From Apoda limacodes (lineage: Eukaryota; Arthropoda; Insecta; Lepidoptera; Limacodidae), in contig OX291545.1 of the NCBI GenBank assembly GCA_946406115.1, positions 14,832,001 to 14,896,000 of the forward strand: a DNA stretch of 64,000 nt, given 5' to 3'. Position 1 is the stretch's first letter, and every line of letters starts with the position of its first letter. The notes under the pieces are model-generated. The model was not told where the DNA came from. It was given only the letters and a program-made list of their open reading frames with translations, and made no database searches. This document shows positions 1 to 12,992 of the stretch, piece by piece. The position numbers and the translations under genes were made by a program.

Positions 1-139
1 TGGTGTGTGGCTAGTTGGGGGCCGATCACACCCGACTACCATAATGTCGTCACATGTGGCCAATCGGGTGCTATCCGCAGCCACTCATACATTTCGTCGC
101 GAACCCTTGACTTCTTGACATTCTCAGATCTATTTATAG

Positions 140-320
140 ACTTCGAGTTCTGTAATCTGTCCTATGGACTGCGCCACAATAAATAGCCACAAAAAATTTG
201 CCATACTTTTGAAAGAGAAAATTATTCTGTGGTGTCTTTTCTCTTTAATTAGACACCACTGTTACGCTTCGTCTCTGTCACACTTTTGCGGCCTTTTTCT
301 ACATCTAGCCAGGAAATGCG
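140..320 (+). repeat. Dispersed repeat, copy 1
   Basis: 'cgagttctgtaatctgtcct' and 'atggactgcgccacaataaa' match the complement of 15003-15063; 'cttcgtctctgtcacacttt' matches the complement of 14876-14897. Confidence 0.58.
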
Positions 321-2789
321 CTATCAATTTCTCTATGTCTATGAATTTATTTTGACTTAGTGTATAAATGTTTCCGCTGTCTTTTATTAAAAAACTCAAT
401 ATACAAATTTTAATTTAATTAAATCGTACCCTTTGGATTTCTTTTATTGCCTGTAATTGTAAATTAATAACAATACATTCGTATTTAACCCCAAAATTTG
501 TAGAATGTACTTTTTTGCGTTAAAATCATGGGAAAATTATAATTTCCCGGTATTCCGTGCGTGCACCTGGCCACCGTCCATGGCGTTACCGCACCGTAAC
601 CACAGAATCAATGGCGATAATGACATGTGGAACATTCACTTGCCAACCGAAGTTCACGCATCACCAGTACACGTGCTTAATAAGCATTAAAATAATGGTG
701 AGGTGGTTTTATATGGAATTAATTACGTTAATAAGACGAGGAAATTTGGGTGAGTTGTGGCTACAAGCGCTGCTTCGTTGCGTTCTAATTCGCGATTTCC
801 TGGTTCAAAAAGTAACCGATCAGGGTATGTGCTGAAAATAAATAGGTACGTATGAGTACCTGTGTGATGTGGACGATGAAATTCCCTATGACCATCTTAC
901 ATAACTTAGCACTCAGCAGTTAGGATTTAAAAAAAAACAATTAAGAGGATACGATACGCGGCGCCTCGCAGCGGGCTTCATACAAACGAATTTCTAATTT
1001 GTTTATTAACTTTACTGATCAATCACTGTTAAATTTATTAGTCATGATCCCATGCCTAATACCTTTGTCTGTGGTTTTCCAAAATCTTGTTTTTACTAAC
1101 TAGATATCTTTTTTGAGACCATTGGTATGAAAAACTAGAATCCTGTATAACTTGTAAACCATAAAATTATAGAAAACTTTATTATATTATCTAATACCTT
1201 TAAACGAGCAATTCTTATATTAATATTAATTAATATATATAATCTGAATCTCGGAAACGGCTCCAACGATCTATTGGCGAGTAGTAATACTATTATTTTC
1301 ATCGATACAGCAACACTTAAGTTATTTGACCATAGATGGCGTTGTTAAACAAAACTGAAGCTACTTGGGGTTGTTAAAAAAAATGAGGGAAGCCCAGTCG
1401 TCCAGTTACTAATATTTATTCCTAGAACATGTCTTCAAAATTTTGTCGCATTTGATAAGCATGCGTCAAAAATAAGTGAGAAATTGGTTTGTATGAAGCA
1501 CGCTGAGAGGCGCTCCGAATCGTATTTAAATCTAAAGCTAAAGATTGCCCAAAAAGTTCTCTTTTCCAAGAAACTATTTCTAAACTTCCTATGCTCTTTG
1601 GATATTATTTAAGGTACCGAAATAAAACGTTTTGCCTTCTTAGTCCAAAAATAGCGACATTTATCCAATTTTATAATAAAAGGCCGAGATTGTGACGAAG
1701 ACTCATACAGTTTTGAACGTACTGTCTAAAATTAAAACAACCTCATGATATTTACCAGGCAAACATGTTTTATATTTTAATTTAAAAAAACATGTCTTTT
1801 AATTTCCAAAACTATTTAACTAAAGTTCTCATCACACTCTACTTTATTACGCCTATGGATAGCCCAGCCCTATTTAGAATTTACTAGGAATAGGGGGAAG
1901 GACAGAAATTTCAAATAAAAAAGTCATAAATTGAAACGTTTCAAAAAGTTTTCTTACACACAATAGAGTAAGCGATGATAGATTCAGCTTTACTTAACAA
2001 TAGTTATAGAATCTACGTCCGAAGCATCTGCTTTTAAATTTTTATTAACATAAGTCTAAGTCTTTAATAATAGGTACGTACGACATAGTAAGACAAACAG
2101 ACAGATGAACACATAAACAAATGGATGAATATACATGATTAATCTTCTTTTCTATTTTTTATATTTGCCACTGGAACCTTATGGCGTTCTTAAGTTTGTA
2201 TTTTGAAAGAAATCTATGATACCGAATAAAATTTAATCAATGTATAACAAAAATGCGCTACTAGTAGAATACCTATATACACGCAATAGAGAATTTTGAT
2301 TTCGATAATTTAATACATTACAGACATCTTTCAAATTTCAAAGATTAATTTAATTTAGTTTTAACAATCATCATTTATGTAATCAATCATCACACTGTTA
2401 CGAAAGATCCTATAAATTTGCGTCATCATCACCTACCAACGAGTGACGCATATATCTTATACACTGGCATCTAATTATGTGTTTATGATTACAGCTTTGG
2501 AATTGAACCAATGGCGGTTGATTGCAACGCGATAAGTGGTCATATAGTAGCAGAATGTAACCCATTGATAGAGAAAATTATAAATGATAAACCTCTAACT
2601 ACTATAAATATCAAAAACTAAACGACGCCGCCCGCCGCTCCAGCAATTGTACAGAGCCGCTCAGCTTTGGCAGTTCTAGTACAGCAATTTTTGTCTTCTA
2701 AGCGATCTGGGCAATAAACCCTTGTCCTGATCAAAATTCTTCAAAAAAATGGCAATAGGTAATAAAAGAAAAATGGTTTTCCCAGCGGC
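321..2789. other. No gene seen
   Basis: AT-rich sequence containing only the family F fragment at 1238-1360. Short frames near 505-835 have no recognisable product. Confidence 0.4.
1238..1360 (+). repeat. Repeat family F, internally deleted copy
   Basis: 'atataatctgaatctcggaa' and 'ctattggcgagtagtaatac' match the longer copy at 25612-25868 but the roughly 115 bp between them are missing here. Confidence 0.6.
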
Positions 2790-3145
2790 AACCCCATCCT
2801 CACTTAATTTCAACATCAAGGGTATTCACGCCAATCTGGAGACTGCATAGCCGACCATTCTCTTTCTAACGAAGGCGCAGACTCAAGCACAATTCACAAA
2901 CACTTCCGGGACGATATCTGCTATCGCCTTCTTCACAGCCCTGAAGACAGGGACCCTGTCAATATTGTGGGTGTTCCTCGATCATGGCGGCCGAACCCGT
3001 ATTTATGTGTGCCTTTACAGGTCTTACAGCGGTGTCACGGACCTGAACTTAATAACTGATAAAGAAACAAAATAAAAACTCGCTGCTGAACGAGTAATGT
3101 TGGGAGACTTTAATGCCACCATTGTGAGTGGCTCAGTTCTCTGAC
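2790..3145 (+). pseudogene. Relic of a non-LTR retrotransposon endonuclease domain
   Basis: Conceptual translation in shifting frames gives 'LNFNIKGIHANLETA*' (about 2803-2850), 'PTILFLTKAQTQ', 'RDDICYRLLHSPEDRDP' and then 'ILWVFLDHGGRTRIYVCLYR' running to 'ERVMLGDFNAT' near 3120. The order NI.G..AN...TETQ-like...LGDFNA is that of the apurinic-type endonuclease at the N-terminus of ORF2 in jockey/R1-type LINEs. Stops and frameshifts interrupt it and no reverse transcriptase follows, so it is a dead fragment. Confidence 0.7.
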
Positions 3146-3164
3146 CAATAACTAAGTAAGTCGA

Positions 3165-3418
3165 AACACCATACTCACGGTTATTTTCTGCCATCGCAAC
3201 GCTCGTCTTTGGCAGTGAATTCACCCTCACACCTTAGAATCTAATGGTCAAGCACAGTGCCGTTTTAGAGGAACTTTTCTCTAGGGACTACAGTAAGGGG
3301 TTCTTCAAAAAAGAAGTGTGGATTTCTAAAAGCTTGGCAACGCAATTGCTAGTGTTGCAAGCGTTCATACACTACTGTGACCGTAAGCTTGTTTTCCACC
3401 TGCTGGTATAAAAACATG
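3165..3418 (+). repeat. Dispersed repeat family A, forward copy (diverged)
   Basis: Contains 'tagggactacagtaaggggt' and 'cgtaagcttgttttccacct' before a short A-rich tail. Family A is recognised by comparison with the better copy at 8656-9029. I know it as abundant in Lepidoptera but do not assign a class. Confidence 0.65.
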
Positions 3419-3879
3419 CTTTCAAAATGCGTTATGAAAGATTCAGTGTTATCACACTTATTTACCACTGTGATTTGGCCCATGACCAATCAAAACCCTA
3501 TATTCTTAGTAAATAATAGTAACACTCGCCGTAACTACTACCAGGCTTCCGTCGAACTTTTCTCACAATAATCAAGGCCTCATTTTCCCCGAAACATTAT
3601 GAAGTGAACGGTGACAGTTATCTTAATAAATGAACCATTATTCGAGAGTCTGTCATACAAAGCAGCTGATCTTTATATCTATCATATATTGTCCTTCTCA
3701 TCTACGCTTATCTGCGTATCGTGGGACCAGACGAAGTGGCGCTAGCTGCGTTGAGTTGGTGCTCGAAGTTATTAAGGACCACCCACTGAATGACAGCATT
3801 AATATTTACTATGTGGCTGTGCCCCCCGGTTTTGCTCTCAACAAAAAAAATTGATCGAGATAAACTTTTTTTTTTTTTA

Positions 3880-4318
3880 TATATATAAAACTAATGTGGC
3901 AAACAAGCTTACGGTCCGCGTGATGTTTAGCAGTCAATTCACTCGTTGCCGACTCTGCCGAAATCTAATCACTTCTTTCTTGAATCCTCATACTGTAGTC
4001 CTTAGAGAAAAACTTGGTTTTAGGGTGCTAATTCCACAACCTAATCGTTTACTGGAAGAAGTAAATCAGAAATCGCACTGTGCGTAACCATTTAGATTCT
4101 AAGGTGTGAGAATGAATTCCTTGCCGATGGTGAGAGGTGCAATGGTAGAAAGTAGCCGTAGGCATCATTTTGATCAATTCCTCAGAACACAGCCCATTAT
4201 AGATACAAGTGGCAGACACAAACAGGGACGCAAAGTCTCTCCTCAGACTTAAGGGTTCGATACGGCTTGTGAGTTTGGGAGCGTAGATAATACTCTCAGC
4301 TCGTCCTTGAACGGAATC
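3880..4318 (-). repeat. Dispersed repeat family A, reverse copy
   Basis: Reads 'gtggcaaacaagcttacggt', 'aacttctttcttgaa'-like and 'catactgtagtccttagaga' on the plus strand, then the upstream part 'cctcagacttaagggttcga'. Opposite orientation to 3165-3418, so the two form an inverted pair about 460 bp apart. Confidence 0.7.
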
Positions 4319-5487
4319 GAAATGAAATTCAGGACTCCTTCAAACTTTCACAGTATTTTTATGTGTGAAATTTTTGCATACCTTCACATCTTTGATATTA
4401 GGCTGGCTTTGTCTGGGTAGTAATTAGATCAGTTTTGTATTAATGTTATTTAACATGTATTCTAGCGTAAGTCTATATGTATATATAATAGTTTTGCGTC
4501 AATTTCTGCTATTACGTTGACATTATTTAAGTTAAATACACAACTTAAATTTATTTTGTAGCTGATAAAAGTGTGAAAACTATATATTTTCTTATTGGGA
4601 AAATTTTATGTCAATGGAAGTTCCGACTATACAATGTCTTGTACTAGTAATACACTATACAAAGTTTGTAATAAAATGTAAACAAAGAAACACACACCCA
4701 CAGTCAGTTTGATAACATATAAAAAACAAAAAAAAAAATATCAAACTTAACCTATAAACATTCAAATTACAGATATTATGTTTACATATGTTTTATGCAT
4801 GCCTTTGAAAACTTGTTAAGCATCAACATGAAATAGAAGTCAGAACACTATCAGTTATAAAGATAACTACTCTTCCTCAAATCAACTTGAAATTGCTGTA
4901 TAATTTCCTCATTCCTCTTTCCTCAAAACGAGAGTTACCTACTCTAAAACAATTGCCGTGCCGTTGTATAGTGTTGATTCGAAGCGTACAAGTAGTTTCG
5001 CCTGTCAGATCAAATCATTGCGCTCGTCTGAACACAATGTAGTTTCATAACCACGTGCAGTGTTAGCCACCTCGAGTGTCGGTGTTCAATGAGGAGATTA
5101 CGTGCGACCAGTGGCTCTACGTGGTTGGACTTTTCTCACGCCGCCGCCAGATAAATACGTTAGATAAGCCGAGATGCTGATGACTGACTGATCTAGATTA
5201 GATTGCTAATTTTAATGAAGATGCTGATTATGAAGGCATTAGTTCGCTTTTGCATATGGATGTGTATGTGTTGTTAAATGATAGATTATATTGTATAATG
5301 TCTGATTGCGTAGTTAGAGTTCAGAGTTGGCTTTGGATTAGTTAATTATGTTGAGTCGCAGTGATAGCGATGTTAATGTTTTTTTAGCTATTGCGATTGC
5401 AAAGGGTTTTGTTTTGCTTAATTTGCGAGCAAGCGCGAGTAAAAAAATAGGCCCTACAATAAATTACATAATATGTCTTTTTGGTAA
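4319..5487. other. No gene seen
   Basis: AT-rich, with a less AT-rich stretch at about 5030-5150 that carries no frame or repeat I know. Confidence 0.4.
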
Positions 5488-5680
5488 AAGTTGATTTAAT
5501 TAATTTTACTTTGAGGCAAACGGACGGAAGTAAAGTTAATTTTGATCAACTTCTTGTTATTGGATCGTGCATGCTTTTTAGGTTTACCTGACAATACAAT
5601 ATTACAAACGTTGCTTCTTTGTCGGTTTGTCTCAAAGTAAAGTTAATTTTCAGCAACTTCTTGTTTTAAGATCGTTGGAA
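5488..5680. repeat. Compound direct and inverted repeats
   Basis: 'agtaaagttaattttgatca' with 'acttcttgttattggatcgt' (5529-5568) recurs at 5636-5676 with a 107-bp period. The stretch before it ('ttttactttgaggcaaac') is inverted relative to 'gtttgtctcaaagtaaa' at about 5625. Confidence 0.65.
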
Positions 5681-5986
5681 AGTATGTATCCTATTGCAAA
5701 TTTTGTGTGTTCAGGTAACAAACAATGCAATCTAAACAACGTCTGCCTGCGTTAAATCTTGGCAGTCAATTTTTGCCAATTATAAGAGCTGTTTTAAAAA
5801 TATTTTTATTTAATTATTACTTATTATATTTGAATTATATCATCATATATGCAAAAAATTGTACCTAACTAGAACAATCTACGAATGATTTTGTTTTAAG
5901 GGGTTATGCCGCATATATAAGCTGATTAGACACCAATCAAGGTTTTGATAAACAAGCGCAATAGAAACTTACACATTTACTGTGTA

Positions 5987-6282
5987 CTTGCTTTTGCCAG
6001 CGGCTCTATCCGCCCTAAATGTGGTTTTTGGCGTAGGATTTCTACGCCAACTCCTTGATTCTACTAAAAAAGTATGCCATAGCAAGGTATAACCTTAGCT
6101 ATAGTTCGTACAAGTTGAATTCGGTTATAAACTTTAACCTATAAGCTATTCCATACTATAATTGATCTCTGTACCAAATTTCATTCACACCCGATCAGCT
6201 GTTTTGGCGTTTATATATATTGAGTAACAAACATCCATCCATCCAAAGTCCAAACTTTCGCATTTATAATATTAAGTATAGA
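5987..6282 (-). mobile_element. Non-autonomous Helitron
   Basis: Read on the minus strand it starts TCTATACTTAATATTATAAA directly after an A and ends with a GC-rich hairpin region ('cggatagagccgctggc') and CAAG (degenerate CTAG) before a T. The A|TC...CTRR|T boundary is the Helitron hallmark. No coding capacity. Confidence 0.72.
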
Positions 6283-8655
6283 TAGGTAGCTCTGAGGTAT
6301 GGCTGCTTGTAATATAAAAGATAATTACGCGGTTGTTTCCGACATGTTGACCCTTTAAAATTCGAATTACTTCCTTCGTGAAGAACCCAAACTGTAGTAG
6401 GTATGTATATATACTTATAATTACTATACAAATTGTACAAAAGATACATAGATAGATCTGAAGTATCGCCTAATTTAATTACGAGTAGGTAGGTTGAACA
6501 CGGAAACTGCGACCGCAAACACCCGCCATCATTGTGAAGCCAGCCGTCCGGGCCGCGCCGGACGTGTGCCCGCTTAGTCTGACCTTGATGCGTTAATGCA
6601 CCCTAATTTTAATGGGTCCTTAATAAACAGGGTTGTTACATGATCGATTTTAAATTAAATCAGAAAAATAAATTAACATTTCATATTGAATATAATTATA
6701 ATAACAATAATATTAAGCTAATAATTGATTCTAAAATGTATCTTATAAATCGTACCTATTGTCCATAACGTAACCTATTTTTGTTAGCTTATTTTTTTTT
6801 ATCGCACTTCTTTTAAATACTATATGTATAATATATTTTTATTTTGTTATTGTTCGACGCACGACTATAATTAATTTTAGTGTTATTGTTGATACGTATT
6901 ATATAAAATAAAGATATTAATAATAAAAATAAAGATTATTTATAATTCTTAAAGTAAAAATAATTCTTAAACTCTTTCTAAATTAATAATGGTTGTATAA
7001 TAATCGTAATACTGTATGTTTTTTGCATTCCTGAATTTTATAATGGAATAACAATTAAGCCATCAAATTCTAGAATAAAAGTGTCATCAAAAACTTTTAG
7101 GAAAACTGGGTGACAAGTGACGACCCTAATGACATGCAATGAAAATCTGGCACGTCCGTGACGTCGTTCAGTTTGCACGACTTACCCATAAATTAATACT
7201 GTCCGAGTGCTCCTGCGACTTGCACGCACGACCATCGGGCACGTCAGCGCTGTCAGCGCGGACACGACACACCCAGATACCGACTGTCGAAAACATTATG
7301 TACTTAACACGAAAAAAAAAATCCGGACACCTACATTTGCATTGCAGTCAGAACAAATTTGTTGGTGAGTGTTTGATTAGATGCATATTATATCTTTTGA
7401 CGGATGGCATTGTGTAAAACTAAAACGTACTGTTTAAATGCTTTATGTTGTTTATAGCGGTCATTGGATGTGATGCTTAATTATATCCACAAAACAGATA
7501 AAGGCTTGAATAAGTTTATAATGTAAATTAATAAACCATTTTTAAATAATTCAGATTATTTTTAATTAAACACCTTGACCTAAAAAAATACAATATCATA
7601 TGTAGGATTTCACTAATAATAACTAATGTCTCCGTTCCGACACGTAAATCTTATGGTTGCATGCAAAGTCTCCTGAAACGAACCGGTAACGTGCCCAGAC
7701 CAGACCGATATCCCGGTGGACAAACATGGTAATGGACCAATTACAGCATACATTCGCCAAGCAGAATTTAGAGCATTATGGAGTACGCTAGTGAATCATG
7801 TTGTCATAAATAGTTTCAGCGGGCCGCAAATCTCGTAAAAATATTATTGCACTCATCGCAGTATTTAATCTATAATACTATCTCCTTTAAAAAAACAAGT
7901 ATGTATGAAAACTTATTAGTGCCCCTAGTGGACGTGCTCGTATTTTGAGCTGTTTTTCTTAAAAAACTATTTTCTATACTATTTTTAAAATTGAAGCGAG
8001 CCGCAGCCAGATGCTAAGAGAGCCGCATACGCAATTTTGACATGCTTGATAAAAAGGATAGCAGGTGGTAGACCTGTCACTTTAAACAAGCAAACATCCC
8101 TGCTTTGCACTCATTTCTACTTCTCTAAGGTCACTTTCGCCGGTGTGCACAGCAGCCGGCCACACTACCAACCAAGTAATGATTGCGAAAAACATACCTA
8201 AACACTGTGTTTAGTTTATTTTTACTTCTCGGTTTTTTTTTATTTACTCTAATTAATTTTTATTCAATTTAATAAGGCAACTATACTTACTTTGCTAATA
8301 GAGAACCTACAAAATATCAATCACCATTGTGTAAACCGTTAAGGCAATACCCTAGCAAAAACGTGCTGTTTTGACCAGTGTACAAGACGCATTACACTAT
8401 TGAAGCATACAAAGAGACACAGTTCCACGTACGATAGGCGCTTTTCTCGGTTTTTTATGAGATTAGCCAATTCACTTGGTCATATTAATATTTATTTTAT
8501 GAAATAAAAAAAAGAGAATATTACTCTTAGTAATATAAAAAGCCCAAAAAGTGTCAGAATTAATTTTGTTTTTAAATTTTTTAATAGATAAATTACTATA
8601 GTATAAGAAAATTCAATTAACTAATATATAAGAGTACTCATAACAAGTAACTGTA
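6283..8655. other. No gene seen; possible regulatory island at 7120-7300
   Basis: The 7120-7300 stretch is richer in GC, with TGACGTC and several CGTCA-type motifs; a 92-codon frame there is not recognised. The rest is very AT-rich. Confidence 0.35.
6545..6564. repeat. GC-rich hairpin
   Basis: CGTCCGG and CCGGACG pair around GCCGCG in an otherwise AT-rich area. Confidence 0.55.
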
Positions 8656-9029
8656 ACCCTTAAGTCTAAGGAGAGACATTGCCTCCCTGTGTGTGTTCTA
8701 CCTCTTGTACAATGGGATGTGATCTGAGGAATTGTTCGAAATAATGCCCACGGCTACTTTCTACACCACAGCACCGCTCGCCATTGGCAGGGAATTCATT
8801 CTCACACTCTAGAACCGAAATGGTCGCGTACAGTGCGGTTTCAGAGAAACATCCTCCCAATGAGCGCTCTGCCAAGGTTTTCTCTTAGGACTACAGTAAG
8901 GGGTTCTTCAAGAAGGGTCGGCAACGCGCGAGTGATACCCCTGGCGTTACAAGCGTCCATAGGCCACGGTAACCGCTTACCATCAGGCGGACCGTGTGCT
9001 CGTTTGCCACCTTAGTGGTATAAAAAAAA
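8656..9029 (+). repeat. Dispersed repeat family A, near-complete copy
   Basis: Best copy in the window. It runs from 'cttaagtctaaggagagaca' through 'cattggcagggaattcattc' and 'ggactacagtaaggggttct' to 'cttaccatcaggcggaccgt', 'gccaccttagtggtataaaa' and an A-rich tail. Short open frames across it are not genes. Confidence 0.78.
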
Positions 9030-10469
9030 CAAACAAAATTAGTCAAATTCTTGCAAACTTAACTCGTATGGGTATGCCATCACCTTAAGTTGTGAACATT
9101 GTGTTCACTTTGTTGCTAAGTACAAAGGCTTACCTATGCATATCAAGTGGGACATCAAATTAAAGGGCATAATATGTTGTAGGCGTGTTCTCACGCTATT
9201 TTCTACTTAGAGCATTTATTTTATAGTTATCAGTTAAAAAATATTACTTTCTTTATTTACTTCTGACAAACCAGTGTCTAGTTTGGTATAATGAAATATA
9301 GCGTAATTTAACTGTAAAGTTACGGTTTAATTCATACGAATATTCATATATTTAATGTTTGTTAACAAATTTGGAGAAAAATTTACATGTGTTGTTAGAT
9401 CAAACCAAAAATGTTTTTGTTTTGAGAAACCACCAGACATATTAGGGTATTAAATTGCACTACTTATATGTCCTTATACGTGAAGATATACAAAAAAATA
9501 TTTCGACAGCAAGGACAATTTTATGCTGTAAATTATTACTTTTTCGTAAATATGTAAAGTAGAAAGTCTTTTTAGTTAAATTTTGTTTTTCTAAATTCAA
9601 CACAACTTTTGATGGTCCGTTTGTAGATTAGCAATAGCGATCGAATCTTAGGGCGAAGGGTAGATCTATGATAGGCTTCGACGTCGGCTGCGCATGCGTA
9701 ATTAGAGATAAACAGAAAATAATTGGCTACAATCACGCGCCGCAAACGTGGCCAGGCGGGTCCCGTTGCAGCACACTTTAAAGCAGCAATAGCTTACCAG
9801 GACCCACGCCATTTTGCTGGTCTCAGAGATCCACCAAAATAAATGCTGTAATAAAGCAAGATGTTTTAAGTACCATTAATTGCCTAATTACAGCGCTTCA
9901 CTGTGTTTTTGAAGCTTTGTAAGAGCTTTTGAAATGACGCTTTTAAGTCTTATGGCTCTTAATGATCGGTGCAATGAGGTGTTTAATACTTTACACATTA
10001 TTGTGTACCTGTGTGATGACTGTACGCAGCTTTTAAGACTGTAATAATAAATTTTAAGTGCAAAACAAAATGAAAACCTTTATGTTGGTTATACTTCCGG
10101 TATAGTCAGAAACCAATTTTATTGTTTTTGTCTGAACAATGTTTTTGACCTTTTAGGAGATTGCTACTTCAACGCGTATAGCAATGAAATGTCTGTTTGA
10201 ATATCGTGACAGATATGTACATATATGCGATGGATTTTTACGTTCTTTTAGCGCACCCAGACTACGCTAAAAACAAACCTTATTATTCTTTGTTACTTCA
10301 AGTTCACATTTCATAAATTATTATCCTAGCAATCTCGTTACCGAGTAAAATTGGTTTTGCAGCAAGAAATAAAACAGAAATTCTGCTGAACTGTTTACAT
10401 CACTTATTGGGGAAATGTAAATGTAAAGGCGAATAGGTATTAATAAAAAAATATTATTAAATTATTTGA
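9030..10469. other. No gene seen; single-copy-looking island at 9640-9850
   Basis: Around 9650-9850 there are GC-rich words ('cgcgccgcaaacgtggccag', 'ggcgggtcccgttgcagcac') without a coding frame. Confidence 0.35.
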
Positions 10470-10708
10470 AAGCCACGCTTATAAAAAAATAACTAAAAAG
10501 TACAACGCTCCCATACACCACGTAGCAAAAAAGTGTAGGCACTTTTCATATTAAACAACAATACAATAGCATTACAGCAAATTTTTCTCAAAGTTTTAAT
10601 TTTCCTGTTATGCTGACAAAAAGTGCCCACTTTTTTGTTCCGTGATGTATGTATGATGTATTGGGGATTTATATTGTACTTGTTAATTATTTTTTATAAG
10701 CGTGGCTT
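10470..10708. mobile_element. 239-bp MITE
   Basis: AAGCCACGCTTATAAAAAA at 10470 and its complement ending at 10708 form terminal inverted repeats. Inner parts also pair: 'gcaaaaaagtgtaggcactt' against the complement of 'aagtgcccacttttttgttc'. Non-coding. Confidence 0.78.
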
Positions 10709-12849
10709 AATACAACGGAGCGGTAAAAAACTTGGATATTTTTCAGTCGTTGTTTATTTTCCCTTCTAGTCCAGTAAAAGGTAAAATTAATGCAGATAAT
10801 AGGACATATGTATGATTCTTTATATTGTTAATTTATTACCAACATTACTAACGATTGGTACCTAATAAGTGATCTGCGGATTTTTAACCCCATTAAAAAA
10901 AAATAATTACGAGTATAGTATTTCTTAATGTTATCTTATCCAAATCAAACTGCTACTGCACAAAGGTACAGGTACTTTCAGCACCGTTGGTCCGTTGGTC
11001 TAATTGGACAATTGTATGATTAAACAAACAAACACAACGAGACTAATAAACAATCTAATTAACTCTAATTGAATACTGAACTTCTTCCGTTCTCTTCCCC
11101 ATGCCATAAACACAGGTCGTAATGAATGGCACCTTGTGTAATTTACAACCATTTTGACAAATTTCTGTAACTTATACAAACTTTTTTATTTATTTTTTTA
11201 TTCCAAACTACTTTTTCTCATAACCTAAGTCCCTTCACGTATTTAAAAAACCGGTCAGGAGCATTTCGGGTCATGATTGTTTAACTATGTTGTTTAAGTC
11301 CTTAATAAGCTTAGCTTGGTTAGATATATCTTGAAAACTGTTTAACGCTAATAAGTCTTGTTTTTAAAAATAATTTTAGCACCTTCCAGGAATGTCCAAT
11401 CCAAAGTCAGTTTTATAAAATATAATATTTTATACAATATTTAACAAAACATTATTTCGAACTTACTATTCTTGAAATTTGGTGATAAATTATCACATTA
11501 TCACTGATAATGTATAATAATATTACGTCTATTTTAATAAAAAATAACAATATTACCAATACCTTGATTTTGCGGTTAAATGCGTAGCACAGCAGTGATT
11601 CACTCACCCACTTCTTATGATAATTCTGCCATTCAGATGGCTTATATTCTACATTTCGTACGTTATCCTAAAAGTGCAGAGATCGACACGCACTTGGCCG
11701 GTTTCTTGTTTTTACTTGGTTTCCAAAAAATGTAAGATTTTGACTTTCGATAATCTTTGCCAGTAATAAGTTTTATACATTTTATTTACGATTACTAACA
11801 CTCATTTTACTTCCACATGTAACAAAAATGCTACTCTGTAAAGACATATAAATATCAAACATTAGTAAAATAAAAATAATTTTACTAAAAACCAGTCATT
11901 TACAGTCTAAACCTTATTTTTTGTTAGTTGTCTTATTTTCTAAACAAAATTCTAAATTAAAAATCAAGAAAACCATGATTAAGGTCCAAGAGAAGCCGCT
12001 AGTAGTTACATTACATTTAAATATCTCTTTTATTTATATCTACATAAAAATATACATTTGGCACTTTCTAATATTTTAAGCCTAAATCATAATTTTCTGG
12101 ATTTTAAGATTAGTATTTTGTTTACAAAATAAGACAATTCAGAAAAAATAGGGTTTACAATTAAATGTATTTATCGAAAACAATAAAAGCCTGCGAGACT
12201 TAAGTACTTACCTACATCGGCGTTTACAATAAACACAGTAGCTATATATAGGTCCATTCTGTTCAAATATTTCACAACATTTCACTAACTGACTCATATA
12301 TCTCTTTTACACGGTACTCAATCCATAATTGTCCTAAAATAATAAGAGGTTTGCCTTCGATTCTACATCGTAATTTTAGGCCCAAATTGGACAATCTAAA
12401 TAAGCAATGAGCTTCGAGCAATTTCGAAGAACAATAAATAACGTTTTAGGATGCAATTTTCTCAAATATCAGTCACGTTGTAACAAAATATTAGGTATAA
12501 ATCTTAGTCAGGTCGAGGGTCGAGTCACTAAAATTCTAGGTAACCGGTAATGATACTTGTATACAATATGATACTAAAACTGTTGCACGAAGCATCTTAT
12601 CAATCAACTGCAATGTGTAACTCAAAATGTATATTTTGAGATCATATTATAATTATTATTGAACACACTATACCCATTTATAATTAATCAATTATTTTTT
12701 ATTTATATTTGTTATTATTATTATAACGCTTTCTGTGCTTGTTTGTGTGTTAAAGTTGCGATATTTCACGCTATGGTATGTTATTTTCCCAAAAAACAAA
12801 CTTGGTTTTCCAGTTGATTAAATTTTGTAAAATCCTTATTCGAATCGAT
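10709..12849. other. No gene seen
   Basis: AT-rich. Only the overlapping palindromes at 11482-11513 and a short 'cgcacttggccggtttcttg' repeat fragment near 11690. Confidence 0.4.
11482..11513. repeat. Two overlapping palindromes
   Basis: GTGATAAATTATCAC (11482-11496) and ACATTATCACTGATAATGT (11495-11513) are both perfect around a single centre base. Confidence 0.7.
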
Positions 12850-12992
12850 GGGCCGAGTTTTGGGGTTTTCCTTCAACGAAAATCCAGTGAAGTAAATAAT
12901 CTGTGCACTTGAGAAAAACTCATTGGTACACCCTGAGGCTCAAACTTCCGCCTCTCAGGACACGAGCCGAATTCGAAACCCCTACCGACTAC
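12850..12992 (-). mobile_element. SINE family D, reverse, diverged
   Basis: 'gagaaaaactcattggtaca', 'aggctcaaacttccgcctct' and 'gaaacccctaccgactacta' on the plus strand correspond to the complement of the family D head. A minus-strand frame through it is not a gene. Confidence 0.5.

Noticed and set aside
3851..4087. 78-codon frame with a run of phenylalanines
   Set aside because: It starts in a T-run and continues in a reverse family A repeat.
8666..9015. Overlapping frames on both strands
   Set aside because: Both fall within the family A repeat at 8656-9029.
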